DNA of 64,000 bases, taken from positions 62,001 through 126,000 of the forward strand of contig NZ_SRRT01000009.1 in assembly GCF_004784475.1 (NCBI RefSeq), written 5' to 3'. The notes below the pieces were generated by a model that ran no database searches, was not told the origin of the DNA, and saw only the letters and a program-made list of their open reading frames with translations. This DNA comes from Streptomyces bauhiniae. Its GTDB lineage: Bacteria > Actinomycetota > Actinomycetes > Streptomycetales > Streptomycetaceae. Positions 41,312 through 49,133 of this stretch are shown piece by piece (the first letter of the stretch is position 1; each line of letters opens with the position of its first letter). Position numbers and translations under genes: made by a program.

Positions 41312-42526
41312 GTGACCGACTCCCCGGGCGTCATATTTCCCACGTTCTGCCACATCAGCGATTACGGGGAACGCGGATATCAGGATCTTCACCATCTCGT
41401 GGCCCTGAGCCAGCCGCTCAACCTGTGGGCGCCTTCCAGTGTTCTGATAAGGCAGTTCAGCCGGATCACGCCCAAGGAGTTCATCCGCTACGTCGATCAG
41501 GGCTTCATCCGTGTGATCGCGCGCGACGAGTGGTTACGGGACCGCAGGTTCCGTGACTCGCATCCCTGGCAGCACGCCGGCTGGGACCCGGAGATCGACG
41601 GCGCGCTGCTGTCGATCCTGCGCAATGACGAGGCTCAGCAGGAATCCCTCCGTCGTGTGCTCTCCGCCCCTCCCGAGGAAGGGGAGGCGGCAGCGGTTGA
41701 GTCTTTGACAGTCAACCCCCGTCAGGTCGCCTACTGGAACAAGGCATTCCGGAGCAAGGACGCCGAACGGAAGATTCCGGTGGGCACCCTGACAGCCGCC
41801 AGACGCCATGCCGACGGCGGGGAGTTCGAGATCGCGAAGTGGATTCTTCGCGCCGGGTACAACCATGGGGCGGCGTTCGATCTTTCGGGAGCCACGCTCC
41901 CGCTCTTTCTCAGCCCTTCCGACCCCCGCTTCATGCGGCTCATCAACCACGCCCCCGCCGCCGCCGAAGGGCCGGATCGGCGCCCCCCGGCCCGCACTGC
42001 CGAACCCTCGCAGCAACGCATGGCGGATCTGGCAGGGCAACTGATCCAAGTCCTTCATCACCTGGACATCCATGCCGGACCACGTAGCCTGGACGCCTTC
42101 ATCACGGGTGAGGGGCGTCAGGAACTGGTCGCCTGGATCAACGCCGTGTGCGAGCAGTACCGGTACCACCCCAGCCGTGACATCGACGGCCTCGTCATCC
42201 GCGAACTTCGCGAGCAGTTGGGGCGTGCGCGTCTCAGCGGACCCCTCGGCCGGCTGAGCGCGCGCAGGTCGCTGCCGACCGTCGTCGGGGTCGTCGATCT
42301 CGTGGCCACCGCGGCCGACTTCATCCTCTCGCCCGGACAGACGCTGAACACCGTGGGCATGGCGGCCGGGGTCTTCGGCATCGGTAACGGCCTGGCCCAA
42401 CAGATGGGCTGGCTGCCCAGCAGCTTCGACGGACCCCAATGGCCGTTCCTGTACGCCTATTCCTCGGCAGCCAAGAAGTCACGGCTGCGCCGCATGATCT
42501 ACGCGCTGAGCATGTACCGGGACTAG
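41312..42526 (+). CDS. Orphan protein with C-terminal hydrophobic region; contains a TTA codon
   Basis: A 404-residue protein that I do not recognise. The N-terminal 130 residues are soluble and rich in aromatic residues (FPTFCHISDYGERG, LNLWAPSSVLIRQFSRITP). A charged middle follows. At about residues 320-375 there are two hydrophobic stretches, VVGVVDLVATAADFIL and TVGMAAGVFGIGNGLA, that could be a membrane hairpin; the tail is basic (SAAKKSRLRRMIYALSMYRD). Codon 75 is TTA (41534-41536), the leucine codon read by bldA tRNA and rare in Streptomyces. Third positions carry more A/T than in neighbours, and it stands alone between ABC and biotin genes, which suggests acquisition. GTG 41312 has GAAAGG ten bases upstream; the frame is open back to 41129. 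Confidence 0.7.
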   Translation: MTDSPGVIFPTFCHISDYGERGYQDLHHLVALSQPLNLWAPSSVLIRQFSRITPKEFIRYVDQGFIRVIARDEWLRDRRFRDSHPWQHAGWDPEIDGALLSILRNDEAQQESLRRVLSAPPEEGEAAAVESLTVNPRQVAYWNKAFRSKDAERKIPVGTLTAARRHADGGEFEIAKWILRAGYNHGAAFDLSGATLPLFLSPSDPRFMRLINHAPAAAEGPDRRPPARTAEPSQQRMADLAGQLIQVLHHLDIHAGPRSLDAFITGEGRQELVAWINAVCEQYRYHPSRDIDGLVIRELREQLGRARLSGPLGRLSARRSLPTVVGVVDLVATAADFILSPGQTLNTVGMAAGVFGIGNGLAQQMGWLPSSFDGPQWPFLYAYSSAAKKSRLRRMIYALSMYRD

Positions 42527-42553
42527 GGCCGGCAGGGGGGCGGTCCCGTGCGC

Positions 42554-43273
42554 CTACTCCACCCCCTCCCGCCCCCGGAACCCGTCCGCGTCCCACGTGC
42601 CCCACAGGCGGGGGGACAGCCAGGACGGGGCCTGGGTGCGGAAGTCCGTCGGGGGGAGGGTGCCGGTGCCGTGGGGGAGGGCGCCGAGGAGGGGGGCTCC
42701 GGCGACCTCGGGGAGGTCGGTGACGTTGCAGCGGGTGGCGAGGTCAGGGTCGGGAGGCCAGGAGCCGATGACCACGCCGGTCAACTCCAGTTCGCGGCGC
42801 TTCAGTTCGCGGGCCGTCAGTTCCGTCGCGTTCAGGGTGCCCAGGCCCGCCGGGGCGACCAGGAGGACCGGGGCGTTCAGGAGGGCCGCCGCGTCGGCCA
42901 GGGTGCCGCCGGCGGGGTCGAAGCGGACCAGGAGGCCGCCCGCGCCCTCCACCAGGACCAGGTCGTGGTCGGTGGCGAGCTTCGCGGCCGCTTCCGCCAC
43001 GTCCTGGGGATGGACCGGGGGGAGGCCGGAGCGGCGGGCGGCCGTGGCGGGGGCCAACGGGTCCGGATAGCGGGCCAGTTCGCGGGCCGTGACCGGGCCC
43101 GCCAGGCGGGCCACCTCGTCGGCGTCGCCGCGCTCGTCCGGACGTACGCCCGTCTGCGCGGGCTTCAGGACGGCCACCGAGCGGCCGGCCGCGAGGGCGG
43201 AGGCCGCCACGGCGGCCGTCACCATCGTCTTGCCGATCTCCGTGCCCGTGCCCGTGATCACCAGTACCGGCAT
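42554..43273 (-). CDS. bioD: Dethiobiotin synthetase
   Basis: A 239-residue P-loop enzyme. The N-terminal motif is VLVITGTGTEIGKTMVTAAVAA (P-loop GTGTEIGKT at about residues 8-16), followed by KPAQTGVRPDE and the LVLVEGAGGLLVRFD segment. It closes the ureido ring of biotin, converting 7,8-diaminopelargonic acid, CO2 and ATP to dethiobiotin. It follows bioA by one base, with the GGGAGGG ribosome binding site inside the bioA end. It is the third gene of the bioB-bioA-bioD operon. Length is normal. Confidence 0.95.
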   Translation of the reverse strand: MPVLVITGTGTEIGKTMVTAAVAASALAAGRSVAVLKPAQTGVRPDERGDADEVARLAGPVTARELARYPDPLAPATAARRSGLPPVHPQDVAEAAAKLATDHDLVLVEGAGGLLVRFDPAGGTLADAAALLNAPVLLVAPAGLGTLNATELTARELKRRELELTGVVIGSWPPDPDLATRCNVTDLPEVAGAPLLGALPHGTGTLPPTDFRTQAPSWLSPRLWGTWDADGFRGREGVE

Positions 43274-43274
43274 G

Positions 43275-44552
43275 TCATCCCTCCCGCGCCGCGGCGCTCA
43301 CCGCGCGCGCGATCCGTGCCACGTCCGCGTCGTCCGTGACGTACGGCGGCATCGTGTAGACCAGATCGCGGAAGGGGCGCAGCCACACGCCCTCCCGCAC
43401 GGCGGCCCGCGTCGCGGCCGCCATGTGCACCTCGTGGTCGAGCTGGACCACCCCGATGGCGCCCAGCACCCGCACGTCCCGGACGCCGGGCAGCTCCGAG
43501 GCCCCGGCGAGACCCTCCCGCAGCCCGGCCTCGATCCGCTTGACCTCGCCCCGCCAGTCCTGCCCGAGCAGCAGCTCGACGGAGGCGCACGCCACGTGGG
43601 CGGCCAGCGGGTTGCCCATGAAGGTCGGCCCGTGCGCGAGCACCGGTACCTCGCCGCGCGAGATGCCCTCGGCCACCCGCGCGGTGCACAAGGTGGCCGC
43701 CAACGTGAGATAACCGCCGGTCAGCGCCTTGCCCACGCACATCACATCGGGCGGGACGGCAGCATGCTCCGCCGCGAACAGCGCGCCCGTACGCCCGAAT
43801 CCGGTGGCGATCTCGTCGAACACCAGCAGCACGTCGTGCGCGTCGCACGCCTCGCGCAGCACCCGCAGATACGCGGGGGAGTGGAACCGCATCCCGCCCG
43901 CGCCCTGCACCACTGGCTCCACGATCACCGCGGCCAGTTCGTCCGCGTGCCGCTCGATCATCGACCGCAGATGCTCCGCGTACGCCTCCTCGTAGGCGGC
44001 GGGCGGCGCGTCCGCGAAGACCTGGCGGGGCAGCGCCCCGGACCACAGCCCGTGCATGCCGCCCTCGGGGTCGCACACCGACATGGGGTGCCACGTGTCG
44101 CCGTGGTAGCCGCCGCGCCAGGTCAGCAGGCGCCGCTTGCCGGGACGGCCGAGCGAACGCCAGTACTGCAGGCACATCTTGACGGCCACCTCGACGGACA
44201 CCGACCCGGAGTCCGCGAGGAAGACATGCTCCAGACCCTCGGGCGACATGTCGGCAAGGAGCTTCGCCAGCCGTACGGCGGGCTCGTGCGTGAGCCCGCC
44301 GAACATCACATGGCTCATCCGCCCCAACTGCTCGCGCGCCGCCTCGTCCAGTACCGGGTGCCGGTACCCGTGGATCGCCGACCACCAGGACGACATCCCG
44401 TCGATCAGCTCCGCGCCGTCCGCCAGCCGCAGCCGGACCCCGCTCGCCGATTCCACGACGAGCGGTTCGCTCCGGCCCGGCATCGGACCGTACGGATGCC
44501 AGACATGCCGCCGGTCCAGCTCCAGCAGCTCGGCCGTACCCGGATCAGGCAT
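43275..44552 (-). CDS. bioA: Adenosylmethionine-8-amino-7-oxononanoate aminotransferase
   Basis: A 425-residue class III aminotransferase. The N-terminus LLELDRRHVWHPYGPMPG is diagnostic of BioA. It has the SWWSAIHGYRHPVLDEA substrate loop, DSGSVSVEVAVKMCLQYW, the Asp in VFDEIATGFGRTG and the PLP lysine in VMCVGKALTGGYLTLAATL. It transfers the amino group of SAM to KAPA, giving 7,8-diaminopelargonic acid. Its start at ATG 44552 overlaps the bioB end by eight bases. Second gene of the bio operon. Confidence 0.95.
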   Translation of the reverse strand: MPDPGTAELLELDRRHVWHPYGPMPGRSEPLVVESASGVRLRLADGAELIDGMSSWWSAIHGYRHPVLDEAAREQLGRMSHVMFGGLTHEPAVRLAKLLADMSPEGLEHVFLADSGSVSVEVAVKMCLQYWRSLGRPGKRRLLTWRGGYHGDTWHPMSVCDPEGGMHGLWSGALPRQVFADAPPAAYEEAYAEHLRSMIERHADELAAVIVEPVVQGAGGMRFHSPAYLRVLREACDAHDVLLVFDEIATGFGRTGALFAAEHAAVPPDVMCVGKALTGGYLTLAATLCTARVAEGISRGEVPVLAHGPTFMGNPLAAHVACASVELLLGQDWRGEVKRIEAGLREGLAGASELPGVRDVRVLGAIGVVQLDHEVHMAAATRAAVREGVWLRPFRDLVYTMPPYVTDDADVARIARAVSAAAREG

Positions 44553-45720
44553 TGGGCGCGAGGTCCGTCCCGGCACCCCGGCGGCGCACGGCGACCAGAT
44601 CGGTACGGGGCTCGGCGGGCGCGGAAGCCTCAGAGGTACCGCAGACGCCACCCCCGGCGTGCGACCCGCACCCGGCCTTCTGCGCATCCGACCCGCAGCC
44701 ACCCCCGCCCGCCGCCGCCCGGTGCTCCGGCAGCGTCACCTCGTCCGCGCCCTCCACCTCGAACCCGGCGTCCGCGATCATCTCCAGGTCGGCCTTGCCC
44801 GCCTGGCCCTCGCTGGTCAGGTAGTCCCCGAGGAAGATCGAGTTGGCCAGGTGCAGCGCGAGCGGCTGGAGCGAGCGCAGATGCACCTCACGGCCACCCG
44901 CGATCCGTACCTCCACGTCCGGGCAGACGAAGCGGACCATCGCCAGGATGCGCAGGCAGCGCTGCGGGGTGAGGTTCCACTCCTTGGCCAGCGGGGTGCC
45001 CTCGAACGGGATCAGGAAGTTCACCGGAACGGAGTCCGGGTCCAGCTCGCGCAGCGCGAACACCACGTCCACCAGGTCCTCGTCGCGCTCACCCATGCCC
45101 GCGATCAGACCCGAGCAGGCGGACAGACCGGCCGCGTGCGCCTTGTGCACCGTGTCCACCCGGTCGGCGTAGGTGTGGGTGGTGGTGATGTCGCCGTAGG
45201 TCGCCTCGGAGGTGTTGAGGTTGTGGTTGTAGGCGTCGGCGCCCGCCGCGCGCAGCCGCTCCGCCTGGCCGTCGGAGAGCAGGCCGAGGCAGGCGCACAC
45301 CTCGACGTCCTCGTGTCGGTCCTTGATGGCCTTGATGGTGTCGGAGACCCGGTCCACGTCCCGGTCGGTGGGCCCGCGCCCGGACGCCACCAGGCACACC
45401 CGCTTGGCGCCCCCGGCGAGCCCCGCGGCCGCCGCCTCGGACGCCTGGTCGGGCTTGAGCCAGGTGTACTTGAGGATGCCCGCCGTGGAGCCCAGCCGCT
45501 GCGAGCAGTAGGAGCAGTCCTCCGGGCACAGGCCCGACTTGAGGTTGACCAGATAGTTGAGTTTCACCCTGCGGCCGAACCAGTGCCGCCGCACCTTGCC
45601 GGCCGCAGCCACCACATCGAGCAGGTCGTCGTCGGAGGTGGCGAGCACGGCGAGCGCTTCCTCGCGCGTCGGCGTCTCGCGCCGCAGTCCCTTGTCCACC
45701 AGCGTGTTCAGCAGGTCCAT
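44545..45720 (-). CDS. bioB: Biotin synthase with Cys/Gly-rich C-terminal tail
   Basis: A 391-residue radical SAM enzyme. The [4Fe-4S]-SAM motif is CPEDCSYCSQ (about residues 58-67), followed by YTWLKPDQASEAAAAG, VCACLGLLSDGQAERL and YNHNLNTSEATYGDI. VEVRIAGGREVHLRSLQPLALHLANSIFLGDYLT completes the barrel with the [2Fe-2S] cysteines. It inserts sulfur into dethiobiotin. Beyond the usual end there is an extra tail of about 65 residues with GGGGCGSD, AGCGSHAGG and GVCG, which could bind metal or a cluster. The start at ATG 45720 fits homologues. First gene of bioBAD, divergent from bioF. Confidence 0.95.
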   Translation of the reverse strand: MDLLNTLVDKGLRRETPTREEALAVLATSDDDLLDVVAAAGKVRRHWFGRRVKLNYLVNLKSGLCPEDCSYCSQRLGSTAGILKYTWLKPDQASEAAAAGLAGGAKRVCLVASGRGPTDRDVDRVSDTIKAIKDRHEDVEVCACLGLLSDGQAERLRAAGADAYNHNLNTSEATYGDITTTHTYADRVDTVHKAHAAGLSACSGLIAGMGERDEDLVDVVFALRELDPDSVPVNFLIPFEGTPLAKEWNLTPQRCLRILAMVRFVCPDVEVRIAGGREVHLRSLQPLALHLANSIFLGDYLTSEGQAGKADLEMIADAGFEVEGADEVTLPEHRAAAGGGGCGSDAQKAGCGSHAGGGVCGTSEASAPAEPRTDLVAVRRRGAGTDLAPNA

Positions 45721-45841
45721 GAGGCTTGATCCTGTCCTACCCGACCGCTTCGGGCCAAGGAGACTTCGCACAACGACCGAGGTTCACCGTGTGGGTATTG
45801 CCACATCATGGGCGGCTCTCCGCGCCGCTAGTGTCTGTCTG

Positions 45842-45869
45842 TTGTCTACAAAAGCTGTTGTCCGCACAA
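45842..45869. promoter_or_regulatory. Tandem TTGT...ACAA inverted repeats between bioB and bioF
   Basis: TTGTCTACAA (45842-45851) and TTGTCCGCACAA (45858-45869) share four-base inverted arms and lie 30-60 bases before the bioF start in the divergent bioB/bioF region. They could bind a biotin regulator; they match neither the BirA nor the BioQ operator that I know. Confidence 0.35.
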
Positions 45870-45900
45870 GCGTCCACCAGAGCAAGCCCCCGGAGGAGCC

Positions 45901-47031
45901 ATGGCGTTCGGCTGGATCGACGAGCAGGCCGAGGCGCGCCGCCGCGCCGGACTCCTGCGGACCCTGCGCCCCCGCCCCGCCGACTCGCCCCTGCTGGACC
46001 TGGCGAGCAACGACTACCTGGGCCTGGCCCGCCACCCCGAGGTCGTCGAGGGCGCGGCCGAGGCGGCCCGGACCTGGGGCGGCGGCGCCACCGGCTCCCG
46101 GCTGGTCACCGGCACCACCGAACTGCACACTCGCCTGGAGACCGAACTCGCGGAGTTCTGCGGCTTCGAGGCGGCGCTCGTGCTGTCCTCCGGCTACGCG
46201 GCCAACCTCGCCGCCGTCACCGCGCTCGGCCCGCACGGCTCGCTGATCGTCTCCGACGCGGGCAACCACGCCTCCCTGATCGACGGCTGCCGCCTGGCGC
46301 GCGGCACCACCCAGGTCGTCGGGCACGCCGACCCGGAGGCCGTGGCCAAGGCCCTGGCGACCCATCAGGGGGAGGCCATCGCCGTCTCCGACACGGTGTT
46401 CTCCGTCGACGGCGACGCGGCGCCCCTCGGCCTGCTGGCCGACGCCTGCCGGGAACACGGCGCCGGACTGGTGGTGGACGAGGCCCACGGCCTGGGCGTC
46501 CTGGGGGAGGGCGGCCGGGGCGCGGTCCACGCGGCCGGGCTCGCGGGCGCGGCCGACGTGGTGGCCACGGCCACGCTGTCCAAGTCGCTGGGCAGCCAGG
46601 GCGGGGTGGTGCTGGGCCCGGCGCGGGTGATCGGCCATCTGGTCAACACCGCGCGGACGTTCATCTTCGACACCGGCCTCGCCCCCGCCGCCGCCGGAGC
46701 CGCGCTCGCCGCGCTGCGCCTGGTCCGGCGCGAACCGGAGCGCCCGGCGCGCGTCCGCGCGGTCGCCGCCGAACTGCACGCCCGGCTGACCGCCGAGGGC
46801 CTCGCCGCGGTACGTCCCGACGCGGCCGTGGTCTCCGTACGGGCGCCGTCCCCCGACGCCGCCGTGCGCTGGGCCGCCGACTGCCGTACCGAGGGGCTGT
46901 CGGTGGGCTGCTTCCGCCCGCCGTCCGTCCCGGACGGTGTCTCCCGGCTGCGGCTGACCGCCCGCGCGGACCTGTCGGCGGCGGACATCGAACGGGCCGT
47001 AAGGATCGTCACCGCCGTTCGGCCCTGCTGA
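45901..47031 (+). CDS. bioF: 8-amino-7-oxononanoate synthase
   Basis: A 376-residue alpha-oxoamine synthase. It has LLDLASNDYLGLARHPEVVEGA, GGGATGSRLVTGTTELHTRLE, SDAGNHASLIDGCRLA, VVDEAHGLGVLGEGGRGA and the PLP lysine in VATATLSKSLGSQGGVVLG (about residue 228). It condenses pimeloyl thioester with alanine to KAPA, the first ring-building step of biotin synthesis. It is transcribed divergently from bioBAD, so the four genes complete the late pathway. CGGAGGAG-type ribosome binding site (CCCGGAGGAGCC) stands directly before the ATG. Confidence 0.95.
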   Translation: MAFGWIDEQAEARRRAGLLRTLRPRPADSPLLDLASNDYLGLARHPEVVEGAAEAARTWGGGATGSRLVTGTTELHTRLETELAEFCGFEAALVLSSGYAANLAAVTALGPHGSLIVSDAGNHASLIDGCRLARGTTQVVGHADPEAVAKALATHQGEAIAVSDTVFSVDGDAAPLGLLADACREHGAGLVVDEAHGLGVLGEGGRGAVHAAGLAGAADVVATATLSKSLGSQGGVVLGPARVIGHLVNTARTFIFDTGLAPAAAGAALAALRLVRREPERPARVRAVAAELHARLTAEGLAAVRPDAAVVSVRAPSPDAAVRWAADCRTEGLSVGCFRPPSVPDGVSRLRLTARADLSAADIERAVRIVTAVRPC

Positions 47032-47254
47032 GAGGTGGGAAAAACCCCGTCAAATACGGTCTCGCGTCGCAGAGTTCACCCCGTTGAGCGACAGATGTCC
47101 GCGTATCTGGGGGGTTGGTTCACCGGACCGCTTCCGTGATGGCAGGCTGGCGTGCAGGCACCGGAGCGGGTCCGTGCCCGAGCCCTCCGCCCCGCGTCGT
47201 CGCGCGGCGCGTGGGAGGTCGGCGGGCCGCCCGTGGGAAAGGGACGACTTCGCC

Positions 47255-47725
47255 ATGGCAGACCATCTGGAAGCATCCGTCACTCTGCCGAGCGATCCCG
47301 CCTCGGTCCGCGCGGCCAGGTCCTACGTGGTGGGCACCCTGGCGAGCTGGGGGCTCCCCGCGGACGACGAGGTCACCGACACCGTGCGCCTGATCGTCTC
47401 CGAGCTGGCCACCAACGCCGTCCAGCACACCCTGGGCCAGTCGCCCACCTTCACCGTGGACGTCGTACTGGCCCGCGACGAGCTGCTGCTCATCGGGGTG
47501 ACGGACAGCCATCCGAGGATGCCGAAGAGACTCCCGGCCGCCGTCGCCCAGGACAACGGGCGCGGCATGGCCATCATCCGGTGTCTCACCGTCGAGTGCG
47601 GCGGCAAGCTGCGGGTCCGCCCGACCCGCGAGGGCGGCAAGACGGTCTTCGTCGAGCTGCCCTGGTGCGTGCCGAGCCAGCCGAGGCCCGCCACGGCCCG
47701 CCCGGAGCCCTCTCCGGCCCGCTGA
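47255..47725 (+). CDS. RsbW/SpoIIAB-like ATP-binding protein (anti-sigma kinase type)
   Basis: A 156-residue HATPase_c protein. The N box is LIVSELATNAVQHTLG (about residues 46-61), the G1 region is LLIGVTDSHPRMPKRLP and the G2-like region is DNGRGMAIIRCLTVECGGK. This form is very numerous in Streptomyces, where members act as switch kinases toward sigma factors or anti-sigma antagonists. No sigma or STAS gene is adjacent, so the partner is elsewhere. ATG 47255 has GGGA about ten bases upstream. The 220 bases before it contain no further gene that I can support. Confidence 0.88.
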   Translation: MADHLEASVTLPSDPASVRAARSYVVGTLASWGLPADDEVTDTVRLIVSELATNAVQHTLGQSPTFTVDVVLARDELLLIGVTDSHPRMPKRLPAAVAQDNGRGMAIIRCLTVECGGKLRVRPTREGGKTVFVELPWCVPSQPRPATARPEPSPAR

Positions 47726-47727
47726 GT

Positions 47728-47776
47728 CCGGGAACGGCCCTCGGGGCGCCTGTACGCCCGTGGAGACCGTTCCCGG
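47728..47776. terminator. Bidirectional hairpin terminator
   Basis: Ten-base perfect arms (CCGGGAACGG / CCGTTCCCGG) with a small inner stem GGGGCG / CGCCC lie between the convergent anti-sigma-like and NlpC/P60 genes. Confidence 0.65.
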
Positions 47777-47785
47777 CCGCCGTCG

Positions 47786-48259
47786 CTAGTTGACCCGGCC
47801 GTACCAGACGCTCTTGGTCCAGATCTTCTGGAGCCGCACCACGTCCCCGGTCTTCGGCGCGTGCCAGATCTTGCCCTTACCGGCGTAGATGCCGACGTGG
47901 TAGACGCTGGAGCCCGAGTGGAAGAAGACCAGGTCACCGGCCTTGCGGTGGCCCGAGGAAATGTGGTGCGTCTTGTTGTACTGCTGTGCCGCCGTGCGCG
48001 GCAGCTTCTTGCCGGCCTTCTTGAACGAGTACAGCGTCAGGCCCGAGCAGTCGAACCGGCCCGGCCCGGTGGCTCCGTAGCGGTAGGGGGCGCCCTTCTT
48101 GGACGCCGCGACCTTCAGTGCCTTGGACGCGGTGGTCGCGGCGGAGGCGTCGGTGGCCAGACCCGGCACCATGATGGACCCGCCCACGGCGGCCAGGGTG
48201 AGGGCCGAGGCAGTGCCGGCCCGAGCCATCAGCGACGGGACACGATTGAGCGCAGTCAT
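47786..48259 (-). CDS. Secreted C40 (NlpC/P60) peptidoglycan peptidase
   Basis: A 157-residue secreted enzyme. The signal peptide is about residues 1-42 (basic start, ASALTLAAVGGSIMVPGLA, ending SAA). The NlpC/P60 domain carries the catalytic cysteine in RFDCSGLTLYSFKKAGK, the histidine in SSVYHVGIYAGKGKIWHAP and the terminal VVRLQKIW. It would cleave peptide cross-bridges or stems of the cell wall. The leader is a ydaO-type c-di-AMP riboswitch, matching the known control of cell-wall hydrolases by c-di-AMP in Streptomyces. GAAGGG about eight bases before the ATG is the ribosome binding site. Confidence 0.93.
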   Translation of the reverse strand: MTALNRVPSLMARAGTASALTLAAVGGSIMVPGLATDASAATTASKALKVAASKKGAPYRYGATGPGRFDCSGLTLYSFKKAGKKLPRTAAQQYNKTHHISSGHRKAGDLVFFHSGSSVYHVGIYAGKGKIWHAPKTGDVVRLQKIWTKSVWYGRVN

Positions 48260-48261
48260 GC

Positions 48262-48366
48262 GCAACCCTTCGTCAGCCGCCTGTGAAGGATGACCTGTCG
48301 GATTCGGGCTGGCGAAGTTGCCCGGCCGTGTCACCACGGCTTCACCCCAAGGGTTGCTCGGCACGA
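48262..48366 (-). ncRNA. ydaO/yuaA-type c-di-AMP riboswitch
   Basis: Read on the minus strand, the leader contains GCCGAGCAACCC, then GGGGTGAAGCC, a GCCGTG/CACGGC hairpin, CGGGCAACTTCGCCAGCCCG, and TCCGACAGGTCATCC followed by AGGCGGC. These are the ordered elements of ydaO aptamers upstream of actinobacterial cell-wall hydrolase genes. GCCG and CGGC can close the aptamer stem. GCAACCCTT (48357-48349) is also perfectly complementary over nine bases to AAGGGTTGC (48270-48262), which contains the ribosome binding site. The two pairings cross, so they may be alternative states. Direction of control is not certain from sequence. Confidence 0.8.
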
Positions 48367-48817
48367 TCGTCCGCTGCTCGCGGACATCCGTCCCGGCGAC
48401 CCGGCTTGCTCGGGTCCTCCACTCCTGCCGATGCACTTCTGTCGACCGGTCATCCGGGTGGCGGCAGGACTCGGCGTCCGCCCGGATGCGCCCCGTCGTT
48501 GTGGCGGGGTCTTGTCGTCAGTCAGGGATCTTGGCCCACTCCTGTCCGAAAATCCCAATGGAACCGGGGGTTTGTGGTGTTACTCACCACTCACCCGTTC
48601 GGGTGGACAGAGGTGTGTCCGAGCCGCCGTCAACTCCCCTCCACAGCCCCGGACCTGGGCTTCGTTCGCCGCGCGGTGGCCCGCCGGGCGCGTCGCGCGC
48701 AACTCGGCGGGTCCGGAAACGGGCCCGGAGATACACCGGTCGGCGGTAGCACGTTCGGCCCGTTTCGGCTCGGCGGACGACACGCCGGGCCCCGTACGGC
48801 CGACGGCGGTGTCCGGG
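48367..48817. other. Intergenic region upstream of the riboswitch, with tandem inverted repeats
   Basis: No gene is supported in these 450 bases. It should hold the promoter of the riboswitch-controlled peptidase gene, but I find no convincing -35/-10 pair. Two adjacent perfect repeats stand out: GTGGTG-TTACT-CACCAC (48575-48591) and CACCCG-TT-CGGGTG (48593-48606). The first resembles a GTG...CAC-type Crp site. The right part toward 48817 is the downstream flank of the small protein gene. Confidence 0.4.
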
Positions 48818-49126
48818 TCAGCCGACTCCATCGGGCGGGAGCGCGACGCGCGCGGTCCGGCGCTCGCCGTCCAGCACCCGCAGGGCGTGTGCCAGCGTGC
48901 CCCCGTACAGCTCCCGTTCGCCCCGCTCGTGCATCAGTGCGAGCGCGTCGCGGAGTGCGGCCGCCGTGCGCGCCAGCGCCTGCGCGGCCCGCAGTGCCCG
49001 GTACGTGTCGCCGTGCCGGGCCGGGTTGATCCGGCCCAGCAGGTCGGCCGCCTCCAGGTAACGGTCGATCAGCTCGCCCTCGGCCCGGGTCAGCGCGGGC
49101 AGCGGCGGCAGCTCCTGCGGCAGCAC
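48818..49126 (-). CDS. Small helical protein downstream of the ClpP-like gene
   Basis: A 102-residue, all-helical Ala/Leu/Arg-rich protein that I do not recognise. Helices are TRAEGELIDRYLEAADLLGRI, HGDTYRALRAAQALARTAAALRDALALMHERGE and TLAHALRVLDGERR. It has no signal peptide or catalytic motif. It starts at GTG 49126, seven bases after the stop of the ClpP-like gene on the same strand, so the two are one operon and the product may be an adaptor or stabiliser of that protein. This role is only an inference from position. Confidence 0.6.
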   Translation of the reverse strand: MLPQELPPLPALTRAEGELIDRYLEAADLLGRINPARHGDTYRALRAAQALARTAAALRDALALMHERGERELYGGTLAHALRVLDGERRTARVALPPDGVG

Positions 49127-49133
49127 GGCCGGG

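Noticed and set aside
45721..45900. BioQ-type operator (TGAAC-N3-GTTCA) between bioB and bioF
   Set aside because: No such repeat is present in this gap; a TGAAC/GTTCA pair does occur at 16984-17002 but with nine bases between and in an Lrp context.
48494..48520. CCCCG...CGGGG stem upstream of the riboswitch as a terminator
   Set aside because: Five-base arms are common by chance at this GC, and no gene ends just before it.
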